From Halicephalobus mephisto (taxonomy: Eukaryota; Nematoda; Chromadorea; Rhabditida; Panagrolaimidae), in assembly GCA_009193035.1 (NCBI GenBank), contig SWDT01000160.1:1-61020 (forward strand): a DNA stretch of 61,020 bases, in the 5' to 3' direction. Positions 30,196 to 40,444 of the stretch are shown in pieces. The notes below the pieces were generated by a model. The model did no database searches. It had not been told where the DNA came from and saw only the letters and a program-made list of their open reading frames with translations. Numbering within the stretch: the first letter of the stretch is position 1; every line of letters starts with the position of its first letter. The translations under genes and the position numbers were made by a program.

Positions 30196-30739
30196 TTATT
30201 GACTGTTCGCGAGTTCGAGCTTCTGAAGGGTGTTGAGAATATCATGCATGTGATCGATACGGCCAGCAGAGCGTCCAAAGCGAACTAAATTGGAAGAGTA
30301 TTTAATGGAACTGATAAGGTAATTAGACTCACCGAAGGGCTGAGGGGCTCCATTTCTTTTTGCTTCGAGAGCATACTCTGGGATAACGGGGTATTCTTCA
30401 GAAATGGCTGAACGTTTTCCGAATCTACAATCCTCCAAAAGATAAAATACGCTCAAAAATTACCATCCTACCGTACTAGAGCGTTTCTCATCCCAGCACG
30501 ACCGAATCTCACGAGAGCGTTTCTCATCGGAGTTCTTTTTTCAAAACTTAAACTTTCTAATTTTTATAAATTTAAAAATTGACATTTTTTAAAACTAAAT
30601 TTTTAAATTTTGTGTAATTCAAAATTGATTTTTTAAAATTTGAAACTTACGTAAAATCGTCAAAATCGGATTGCTGAGCATAGCTGGAGACAACGCAAAG
30701 GACCAAGGCGACTCCACAAAGGATTACTGTAGATTGCAT
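30196..30739 (-). CDS. flp-11: FMRFamide-like neuropeptide precursor FLP-11
   Basis: Four coding exons, read by eye on the minus strand (ATG at 30739, stop 30198-30196). The signal peptide is MQSTVILCGVALVLCVVSSY. Exons 2-4 encode MRNALVRFGR, AGMRNALVRFGKR, an acidic spacer, and NGAPQPFVRFGR, where the VR of the last peptide comes from an exon junction at about 30290-30335. A conserved non-amidated tail (DHMHDILNTLQKLELANSQ) follows. The peptide set and tail match C. elegans FLP-11, the amidated peptides through which the RIS interneuron promotes sleep (established for C. elegans). The introns are about 45-115 nt. The C. elegans third peptide ends in an amidation Gly; here the corresponding spacer ends YALEAKR with no Gly, so it is probably not amidated. 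Confidence 0.95.
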
Positions 30740-31004
30740 TTTGAAGACGTACGTTTCAGCGAATGCACCAGTGTCTGGTTTTTGAAATTAATGCAATTTT
30801 GGGATTTTTATAAATCTTTTATACTCAGCCAAAAACAAACTTTAACATCGACTATCCTCTCTTCCACGTCATTAGGAAAAAATTAATATCTTCGAAATGA
30901 AAATAACCCGAGGCAAATTATTTTTACTTTTATTTTCTACGAAAAATTAAAACTGATGCAGTTAATAAAATAATAAAAATAATTTTTTCAATTCCGACTA
31001 TGGA

Positions 31005-33872
31005 TTACAATGCAGCATCGGGTCTCGGGTGGAAATCTCCCTGAAGTTCTCTTTCGTCGTCTAAAGTCTGTTGTTGAGCGGTGAGATTACTGTAGCCCAT
31101 TTGGGGGACTTCAGGACGATACATGAAGTTCGTAACTCGGATTCTTTTTGTGTAACATAAAAATCCAGCAAGTAACCCCATGATTCCCATGAAAAGGACG
31201 AAACTCAAAATCACACTTCTGGAGCCCTTGGATGTAGAAGATAAATCACCTCCACAGATGTCACCGTATGCTTGGGAGAAAGTCTTGTTTGCAAAATCAT
31301 CAGGACCAGCACATCTGGAAAATTTTTCAATTTTTTATAATTTTTCACTTTTTTATAATTTTCATAATTTTTTCATTTTTCAGAATTTCTTAAATCAAAA
31401 AAATTTAGCGCATTTAAAATGTGTGAAAATTTAATTATTAAATTTTTAAAATTTTAAAATTTTTTAACTTGTTTAAATTTTTAAGTTTTTTAAATTTTCA
31501 AATTTTAAAATGTTTTAAATTTTTAGGATTAAGTACCTGGGGATTTCGTCGAAGCTATGAAGAGTTTTGTCGTTGATCAACCAAGCCATGTCGCAGCTGC
31601 AGATGAACGGATTTTTCGAAATAGATAATTTTTCGATTTTTTCCCATGACAGCAACTCAGGAGGAAGTACAGTAAAATTACAATTTTTAAGATTAAGTTC
31701 AGTCAAAATTGGAACATTGTAATCACCAGCTTCGTCACTGTCGTCATCAGTCCGTGATGTTCCAAAAGCGTTGGGATTTATGGAATATAAATGAGTGGAA
31801 TTTTCCAAATTTAATGTTTTCAAATTAGGCAAACCACAAAAAGCACAACTCTGGATATCGTAGAGGTACTCCATGTTCTGCAAAAATAAAGTTTCCAATT
31901 TGTGATCCGATCCGAGTTCATTGGTGCTGATTTCGGCTATGTTTGTTCTGCTCAAATCCAAGGCGGCTAAATTCGGGATTGAATTAATTGCTTTCGGAAT
32001 CCTCGTGAGTGGATTTCCAACAAGAGAAAGCTTTTTCAAATGTCTAAAATTAGAAATAAATTTTTCCGAAAAACAAACTTTGCTTACATGAGATTTTTGA
32101 AAATGCCGTCATCGAGTTCTTTAAGATCACAGAAATCCAAACTCAATTCCTCCAAGTTTTCAAGTTCATCAGGGAAGGAAGTTTTGGATAACTTCAATTT
32201 CGGATTTCTGTCCAAGACCAAAATTTTCAAATCAGACAAATGTGAAAAAGTTTTTGGATGAAAGTTTCGAATTTGATTGTTGTCGAGGTATAATTTATGA
32301 AGTCCTCCAAGATGATGAGTGAATATCTTTCTGTTGATATTTTTAATCCTGTTATTGGTCAATTTCAAGACAGTCATGCTCATGAAGTCATCAAATGCTC
32401 CATCTTCGATGGTATTTATCAAGTTATCTGACAAATCCAACAATTCAATGGTTGATTCTTGTCCGGGGAAAATTTTTCCCTAAAAATATAAAAATTAATT
32501 CTCTCATACTCTCGACGCGAAATTCCAATTTTTTCCAATCAGGATAAAAAATTTTGATTATAGCTTTTTTTAGAAAAAAATTAAAAAATAAATTCCAAGT
32601 TTTCATAAAAAACTGAAAATGAATTTACCGCAAATTGGTCCCGATACGAATTTTAGGAGATTTTTAGAAATGAAAGTAATTTAAAGTTTTTTGCTAGACG
32701 ATTATTTCGTAATCTTGTATGACTTTAGACTTAATTTTTTATATACATCTTTTTTCTAGAGAGATGTAGAAATTTTTAAACGTCACATATAGTACCTAAC
32801 TCTATATCTATTTTCTAAAATTAATTTTCATATATGAAATCATCACTAAGAATTTTTTTAATATCTTTTTTGAATAAATCTAAAACATTCTAGATTACGG
32901 TACATAAAGTACCTAACTTTATATCTATTTTTTAAAATTAATTTTCATATATGAAATCATCACTAAACATCCTAAAAATCATATCTAACACTGCAGTATT
33001 CCATTGGAAATAAATTTCTTTGAACTTAATTAAAATAAAATTTGAGTCAAATTTAAAATCACCTTATGAAGATGTCGAATGTGATTATTCGTGGCAAATA
33101 CTTCTTTCGCTTCGAAATCTGATTTCGTAACTTTAACGTTGGCAGTTTGAAGTACTTCTTCGTCCTGATTCTCCTTTTCACATTTTAGTTCAGTTCCTTT
33201 GCAGCTACAGATGGATTCTGGAAATTAAAATTCAGGAAATTAAATTTTAAAAAATTTACTTTTTTCATCACAAGAAGTCCGAATTACATCTTTATCATCT
33301 GATTCATCACTGTCAGATTCACTAGTATCATCAGAATCAGAATCGGAATCAGAATCGGAATCAGAGTCGGAATCTGAATCTGAATCTGAACCTTTTTTAG
33401 ATTTTCTTTCTTTTTTATCGTCTTCGTCAGATTCACTGCTGTCTTCAGAATCAGAACCTTTTCTGGACTTTTTTTCTTTTTTATCATCTTCGTCAGATTC
33501 ACTGCTGTCTTCAGAATCAGAATCAAAATCCTTTTTCGACTTTTTTTCTTTTTTATCATCTTCGTCAGATTCACTACTGTCTTCAGAATCTTTTTTAGAC
33601 TTTTTTTCTTTTTTATCATCTTCGTCAGATTCACTGTCTTTAGAACTATATTTCCTTTTGAAAGATACATCTCTTTTTTCTTTGTTTTCGTCTTCTTGGA
33701 GTTCTCTGGAGCCAGGTTTTACTTCTTCTAAATTGTCTTCGTCATTGTCGTCTTCTGGAGATCCGACGGAATCCGTTTTTTCGATTTCAATTTTTCCTTT
33801 CGGCTTTGCTTCAATAAAAGAAATCAAACCGATCAGAACCAGAAAAAAAATTCCCAAGGACAGTAATCTCAT
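31005..33872 (-). CDS. LRR type I membrane protein with acidic Ser-rich ectodomain repeats
   Basis: Five exons (33872-33260, 33217-33063, 32479-32088, 32043-31537, 31314-31005) join in frame to 658 residues. The signal peptide (LLSLGIFFLVLIGLISFIEA) is followed by about 180 residues dominated by repeats of DSSESDEDDKKEKKSKK and an (SD)n run (about 33340-33390). Next is an LRR N-cap (CSCKGTELKCEKE), about 11 leucine-rich repeats (such as LDLSDNLINTIEDGAFDDF and LHKLYLDNNQIRNFHPKTF), an LRR C-cap (NPFICSCDMAWL with C-AGPDDF and a late Cys) and one helix (VILSFVLFMGIMGLLAGFLC). A 55-residue basic-then-polar cytoplasmic tail ends PDAAL. It is probably a cell-surface adhesion or receptor protein. 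The acidic segment contains many S-x-E/D sites of the type phosphorylated by secretory-pathway kinases (inference). No exact orthologue is recognised. Confidence 0.87.
32500..32990 (-). repeat. composite dispersed repeat, reverse orientation, in LRR gene intron
   Basis: CGACTGG-type module (ACTCTCGACGCGAAATTCC; TTCCAATCAGGA; TTGGTCCCGATACGAATTTT) followed by two CATATATGA modules (TTAATTTTCATATATGAAAT at 32820 and 32940, with CTAGATTACGGTACATAAAG). Same order as 18480 and 24920. Confidence 0.75.
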
Positions 33873-35058
33873 TTTGAAGATTCCTAAAAAATTAAAATTA
33901 TTAAAATTAAAATCAATTTTTGAACAAATAAAAAAATTTTTTTACGAGAAAGCCAAACCAACTGAACAAGCTGGCCATTATTTTATTCGATTTCCGACTT
34001 TCGAGGACCCAAACTGATAAGAATGAAAACTGTCTTATTTTTCGGTCATCTACAAGTTCTGTTCGAGATTTGATTGACGTTGTGTCACATGGATCACAGC
34101 AACAGAGTCCAACAAAGGCTTGTCCTCGTATAGTTATAAAAATATTAAAAAAAATCAATTTCTCAGCCTTCTTCTTGGGGCATATAACGTCCATGATAAG
34201 AACCATTTCAAACAGCAAAAAGCACTGTTAATGTGACGTGTTTCTTTTTACAACCGACTAGGAATCGAACCCGGGCTTTGCGAACGGCGCCACATACGCC
34301 GGCCACTGCACTACAAAGAGAAAGAAAATATCCTTTTTACTAAATTTAACTACCATAATTTTTGTCCAAAATATGAATTTTTTGTATTAAAATAATATTT
34401 ATTGATTTCTTCCGCTTCAAAAAGCTGTACTCTATCTTGCACAAATTGATAGTTCGAACTCCATATCGATGTTCTGTTTTATCAAAATTCATGCTCACAA
34501 TTTGGACTGTTTGCATTAAGACGAAATTTAAACTTTTCCATTTTGGAAAATTCACATATCAAGTTATATCAATTTAAGCAAAGCAACTCTTTGAAATAGA
34601 AAAAATCTAGAGTTTCTTAATAATAGAAATTTCGATTTTAATGTCAAATTTTGAGTTTTAACTCTGATAATACAAAATACAGATTTCGATTTCTGATTGT
34701 TAACTTTGGAAATGTAAATTTCAGAATTTGAGATTGAAATTTCATAAAGATCTTGATGTAGAACTCTGATTATAAACTATAGTAAAATAAACTCCAGAGC
34801 TTGGTGTTCAATTCTGAGTTCCAACTTTGGTAATACGAAATATCTCTCAAAAGCAACAATCAAAAATACTAACCACCACATTACGGTAAAAAACATCATT
34901 TTTCATAATTTCCAAATACCTTAATTCTCGTTTTTGAAGATCCTTCACTAGATATTTGTCTCTTAAAATTAACAGTAATCTTGACAGAAACGACATTTCT
35001 GATTTGAAGTTTATGTGCAACTTTAAAAACGTCATGATTAATTTTTGTTTGATTTTTA
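33873..35058. other. intergenic region between LRR and phosphoesterase genes
   Basis: It holds the presumed LRR promoter (33873-34230), a tRNA-like repeat at 34245-34318, and from 34600 to 34830 a degenerate tandem text with repeated GATTTCGATT / AACTCTGAT / AATACAAAAT elements. No ORF with splice support. Confidence 0.4.
34245..34318 (-). pseudogene. tRNA-like sequence (tRNA pseudogene or SINE head)
   Basis: On the minus strand TAGTGCAGTGGCCGGCG resembles the tRNA A-box with D-loop, and CCCGGGTTCGATTCCTA the B-box with T-arm, about 30 bases apart. The T-stem is mismatched and no acceptor stem closes, so this is not a working tRNA. Confidence 0.5.
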
Positions 35059-37918
35059 TCAACAAGGACGCCAATGGAAGTCCGCCGTAGTTAGGATTCT
35101 TGAAGTCGGTCTGTCAATGTTCGATTTCATGAAGAACATCTGCATCCTAGAATCCAGGACCTTGATAGTTGTAAATCTGAAAGAATTAAGATAGTTTGAA
35201 AACACAAAATCCAATCACAGTAATCAGTCTAAAGTAGATAATTTGGCTACAGTAACTATAAAAAATAAAGAAAGTAGGTCACTGTAACTATAAAAAACCT
35301 CATTACAGTAACTACTAGTAAAAAAATTTAATTATAATAATTATCTAAAAAGACATGTAACTGTATTACAGTAACTTTGAAAGACAAAGAATCTAGTTAC
35401 AGTAATCATCGAAGAAATTCAACTTTAGCAATTTTTAAAAGCAACCTAGTTACAGTTGAAAAAGAGAAAAAAAATCCCCATAATCAATCCTATCTGCAAC
35501 GTTGGATATGGGGACGAATCAGAGTAACCTGATTTGCGATGTTAACATCGGCCTTCTTCGAGCCTTGAATGGTTCTAGAGCATTCTTGGCATTTTCCAAC
35601 CCTTCCCCCTATGTACAGTTTGCCAGCCCTGACGCAGGTTTTAGGTTAGGACCGTTTTTACCTCCACACTTACTGTGTGTACCCATTATCTTCCATGATT
35701 GGTAATCCCTGGATTGAACGAGTACGGAACGTCCGCGGTTTTGAGACCGTGACTTTCCAAATAGCCAGTAGCGTTTTTTAGTTACAGTAATTGTGGAAAA
35801 ATTTACCGATTATTGGGCACTGATCCGACAAATACGAAAGGTACAGTAACCCCATTGATACAGTCAGTCGTGTACTTGTGCATAGAGTGTAAATGGGCGA
35901 AAAACACGGCTACTTTTCTCAGTGAGTTACTGTTTTTCTCATTAGACATCCTGAAATCGGATTATCTGTGGATTAATAAAAATACTTTTTCCAAATTTTT
36001 TTAAAATATTGTTATCCTAATTTTAGCAAAAATATTATTAAAAAAAATTAAATAAAAACTTAAAAAAATTATTAAAGAAATTTCGAGGTAATTTTTTCTA
36101 AATTTAATAAAAATAATTTTTTCTAAAATCTTAAAAAATAATTTTTTTTCTAAAATTTGGAAATATTTTTTTAAATTTCAATAAACATATTTTAAAAAAA
36201 TTGGAAATAATTTTTTTAATTTCAATAAAAATAATTTTTTCTAAAATCTTAAAAAATAATTTTTTCTAAAATTTGGTAAAAATATTTTTTTAAATTTCAA
36301 TAAACATATTTTTAAAGAAATTTCGAAGTAATTTTTTTAATTTCAATAAAAATAATTTTTCCTAAAATTTTATGAAACAATTTTTTTTCTAAAAATTGGA
36401 AATAATTTTTTTTTAATTTCAATAAAAAGTACATTACCATAATTTCAATATAGCAGTAAGTCTCGTTTTTGTTGAGAGTTCCAAATTGTGCAAATTGATC
36501 AGAACGGGCCAGGACCGATTTCCGTTCGTGGCCTCGAGTTGCTGTCGAAGCCAATGAAGAGAACTCTGGATTTCCCATTGAGTGGCTGATTGGACACTTG
36601 CGGTGTAATCCGGTCGGTTGTTGAGTTGGATAACTCGAACACAAGTAAATCCTAAAAAAGTGAAAATTGATCCACAAAGGTTTTCTAAGGTTCAAAACTT
36701 GAAAGACTTTCCATTTTCGGAACATAGGGTTTCTGAGTAGGCGAAACTGCCCCTGTAAGTCGTCTTCAGAAACGACCCAGAAGACGTGTAGTCCAGTTTT
36801 AAATTCAAACTAGGTGCATATTTCCTTACAAACCTAAAAATCTGCTTTAAAAACAAAAAAAAACTAAAAAAATTGAATATAAAAATTTAAAAACAAAAAA
36901 AAAATAAAAAATTAAGAAAAATATTAAAATGAAAAAGTTTTCAGAAATTTCAGACAATTGTATAAAATCCTACAAAATTTTAAATAATTAAAAAAATTTC
37001 TAAAAATCCTAAAATTTTACATAATTTTAAAAATTTGAAAATTTTGTATAATTTAAAAAATCATAAAATTTTGAATGATTTTAAAAAATTTTAAATAATT
37101 TTTTAATTTTTAAAAATTCGAAAATTTTAAATAATTTTAAAAATACTAAAATTTTAAAATAATTTAAATAATTTTTAAAAATTCGAAAATTTTAAAACAA
37201 TTTAAAATAATTTAAATAATTTTTTAATTTTTAAAAATTCGAAAATTTCGAATAATTAAAAAAATTCCAATTAAATACCAAAAAAGCATGTTATTTGCAC
37301 ATCGATTGGCTACACAATCGTCGACATTATTTTCGTAATCGTGATTCCCGAGTCCGACCAGGATTCTCAGCGGCAAAGACATCCATTCTTCCTGAAAGGT
37401 TTGAAAATTAATTTTCTTTTTGAAACTCATTTTGAACAACCTTGAATTTGATTAATTCGCGACTGTGACCAAAATTGGTTAAATCGCCGTTGATTATAAG
37501 TGCTTTTGGTTTATTTTTTAGTTTTCTATTGAGATCATATATGGATCTTCTCTGAGCCGTGTTCGATATTGAACTTTCAATTTTTATACATTCTAATTCA
37601 AAAGCTTCAATTTCGGATTGAGTAAATCCAGTTTTGTTAATTTTGTTGTTTTTCTGAAAAAATCCAAAAATTATAAAATTTAATTTTTCCCACCTCCGTC
37701 AATCCGTTTTTTTCACGACAATCGAGGCTTTTGGATTTACATTGTTCGTTTTCGAGGGTACAGGGAAAATAGTACTGAGTGTCCCCCGTCAGGATCAGGA
37801 CCACCTCCTCGGGGTCGTTATACAGTAATTTCTCAGCTTCTGTTTCCGGTTCGATCGGAATCAAATTTGAATTTAAATAAATAGGAAATAAAAAAATAAA
37901 AATAAAAAATTTTTTCAT
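35059..37918 (-). CDS. secreted calcineurin-like metallophosphoesterase
   Basis: Seven exons (37918-37694, 37653-37441, 37391-37279, 36833-36748, 36651-36438, 35950-35807, 35176-35059) give about 370 residues. The first ATG (37918) starts a signal peptide (MKKFFIFIFLFPIYLNS). Metallophosphoesterase motifs appear in order: LTGDTQYYFPC, INGDLTNFGHS, GLGNHDYENN, VLINLHNLE and the histidine-rich VAVFFAHLHSMHKY, ending in VPFVFVGSVPN. A dinuclear metal centre is expected. The natural substrate is unknown. The exon 4 to 5 junction is uncertain: the only canonical donor keeping the downstream frame (36747) removes a family-like GSFAYSE segment just downstream, so either the donor is unusual or there is a one-base lesion. 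The other junctions are unambiguous. Confidence 0.82.
35490..35770. other. GC-richer island inside a phosphoesterase intron
   Basis: A 280-bp block (for example CCTTCCCCCTATGTACAGTT, ACGAGTACGGAACGTCCGCG, GGTTTTGAGACCGTGA) stands out against about 75% AT flanks within the last intron. A 67-codon plus frame exists but ends without splice context. It could be a transposon fragment or a non-coding RNA gene. I cannot identify it. The flanking 35200-35470 stretch holds irregular repeats of TTACAGTAACT. Confidence 0.35.
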
Positions 37919-39118
37919 AATAAACAAAATTGAAAATATACGATTTTCTGGAGTTTTATATTCTTCAAAAAAACGAGAAATATAAACAAATGATCCTGTT
38001 TCATTTCCCGGATTTAGATTCTTTAAAAACGATTTTTCGGATTTTCCGAAGTAATAAACACAAAATCCGTCGTATTCGATTTTTTTATCCTCGATTTCGT
38101 ATTTATTTCAAAACGAAAATATTTTACAAAAAATACAAAAAATTAGAAATTATTATTTTAAATTCGATTTTTGTAACAATTTTCAAATTTCACGAAGATT
38201 GTAACAATTGCTACAATTTTTGCAAACATTTGGTATTTGTAAAAAAATTATATTTCGGCAAATTCTAATATTTGGCAAAAGTTACGGTAAGATTATGGGA
38301 ATTTCCGTGATGAAATGCGATGTAGAAGATATATGATTTTTTTAAACGAAAGTTGTGTCATATGGATTACTAGTTATTACAATCTTATAAAAGATAGAAT
38401 CACGTGATTTTTCGTGATGAAATCTCGTATAAAAGTTATGTATTTTTTTAAATAAAAATTATACCATATGGATTACGAGTTATTATAATATCTTATAAAA
38501 GTTATAATAGAATCACGTAATCTTCCGTGATAAAATGCGATGTAAAAATTATGAAGTTTTTTTTAATGAAAATTATATCATATGTGTTACGAAAAATTGT
38601 TAGATTGTATAAAAATTACACTAACGTTAGGTAGCTTTCCTCGACGAAATCGTACATCTTTGTTGGATTCTATGTCCCACAAAAGTTACAATTTTCTGTG
38701 TACAATTAAGGAATAATTCTACAATACAGTAACCCCTAATATGAATATCAGACTTCATCTCCAACTATGTTGTTCTGTTCTTTCTTAATTCTTATCTTCA
38801 TTTTGTTTTTAATTTTTATCTTCTTCTTTAATAAATATTATACTTCATCACCAACTATGTTCTTCTACTCTTTCTTCATTTTCTTTATTGATATTTTATA
38901 TTTATTTTATATTTATTTTATATTTTTATTTTTATATTTTATTTTGTTCTTTATTTGTATTTTATATTTTTATTTTTACCTTTATTTTTCCTGAGGCATT
39001 GTCCGTTTTCAAAAGTGTCAATGTTATGTAAAAGATCCTCGCTTTCTGACTACTATTTTCAACATGTAATTGTTTTTCGCATCTGAGTTCACTCTTATTT
39101 TTGAGTAAGCTTGCTATC

Positions 39119-39394
39119 ATGATTTTCAAAGGATTTCGAATCGGGAGTCATTCCGCGACAGGGTCAAGAAGTTTAAAAACGTATTGTTTGTCAATTTTTC
39201 TGATCGCGAAGAATTCGGTTCAGTTTGGAATGACCGGAGGCAAATGCAAACAAACTAAAGTCCAAAAAGAGATGATGGACTTTTACATCTTTTGCGTGAT
39301 AGAATTTTCATTTGTTGACAAAAAAGATCTTGTGAAAACGAACAAAAAACTTCAAAATTCCATGGTCAAAAAATATTGTCTGCCAAATTGCTAG
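39119..39394 (+). CDS. small ORF of unknown status (91 aa)
   Basis: An ATG-to-stop frame of 91 codons (MIFKGFRIGSHSATGSRSLK...), less AT-rich than its surroundings and including the hydrophobic CLSIFLIA and four cysteines. No upstream exon, signal peptide or family is recognised. It lies between repeat blocks and may be a spurious or relic frame. Confidence 0.25.
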   Translation: MIFKGFRIGSHSATGSRSLKTYCLSIFLIAKNSVQFGMTGGKCKQTKVQKEMMDFYIFCVIEFSFVDKKDLVKTNKKLQNSMVKKYCLPNC

Positions 39395-39713
39395 AATTGT
39401 CGACCAAATAATCAATTTTTTGAACGATTTTTTTTGTAAAATTTTTTATTTTTTTATTTTTTATAAATTTTTTAGTTTTTTTATTTTTTATAAAAATTTT
39501 TAGTTTTTTGATTTTTTTTAAATTTTTTAGTTTTTTGATTTTTTTTAAATTTTAAATTTTGTGGTTTTTTATAAAATTTTTTGATTTTTGAATATCCATC
39601 AATATTTTCAATATTGTCTTTTTTGAAAAACTGATTTTTTGGTTTATTTCAAACTTTTCAAATTTGGGTAATTAAATTTTAAAAACACGATATAAAAAAA
39701 ATACAATTGATAG

Positions 39714-39897
39714 AATTTTTTAGAACTGTTATACAAAAAAACGTAATTTTTAGTACAATAATAATAATAAATCGTCACTATTAAGTTTTAATTTTTGCCA
39801 CAAAAGTCAAATATTTGCAAAAAATGTGACGATTGTGTTACATTTTCGTCACATTTTGTAATTGTTAAAAAACCAAAAATCACGCTTTTTGTGTATT
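39714..39897. mobile_element. short terminal-repeat element (copy a)
   Basis: It begins TATACAAAAAAACGTAATTT and ends AATCACGCTTTTTGTGTA, roughly inverted complements. The interior has AAAGTCAAATATTTGC and GTGACGATTGTGTTAC units, shared with the element at 39992. Confidence 0.6.
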
Positions 39898-39991
39898 CGA
39901 GGTCTTTTTAGTAGTGATTTTGACAATTCTAATAAATTTTTAATAGTGACTAGAAAGCTCTGATTTAATTTCGAAATAGACGCTATCCAAA

Positions 39992-40444
39992 ATCTCTACA
40001 CACAAAAAAGTAATTTTTAGTACAATAATAAATAAAATTCGTCACTATTTTATCACATTTCCTTCACAAATACCAAATATTTGCAAAAAATATGACGATT
40101 GTGTTACAATTTCATCACGAATGCTAAGTATTTGTGAAGACTGTGATGATTGTGTTACATGTTTGTTATTAAAGTCGAATATTTATAAAAATATAATGAT
40201 TGTTATATTTTCGTCACTAAAGTCAAATATTTATAAAAATATAATGATTTTTACATGTTTGTTATTAAAGTCAAATATTTATAAAAATATAATGATTTTT
40301 ACATGTTTGTCACTAAAGTCGAATATTTATAAAAATATAATGATTTTTACATGTTCGTCACTAAAGTCAAATATTTATAAAAATATAATGATTGTGTTAC
40401 ATTTTTCAATTGTTACAGGACTAAAAGTTATGTTTTTTTTGTGG
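39992..40444. mobile_element. terminal-repeat element with internal 48-bp tandem array (copy b)
   Basis: Starts CTACACACAAAAAAGTAATT and ends ACTAAAAGTTATGTTTTTTT-TGTG, inverted complements over about 20 bp. Inside are two TTTGCAAAAAATATGACGAT-type units and then five copies of a 48-bp unit (TTTTTACATGTTTGTCACTA, AAGTCGAATATTTATAAAAA, TATAATGA). It has the same end type as 39714-39897. Confidence 0.7.

Noticed and set aside
34245..34318. Intact tRNA gene on the minus strand
   Set aside because: A- and B-box-like sequences are present, but the T-stem is mismatched and no acceptor stem pairs.
37919..37927. Start of the phosphoesterase nine bases upstream (MFIMKK)
   Set aside because: That codon is TTG; the first ATG is at 37918 and directly begins the signal peptide.
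38767..38994. 75-codon Phe/Tyr/Leu-rich frame
   Set aside because: Produced by a T-rich low-complexity stretch; no polar residues, splice sites or neighbours to support a protein.
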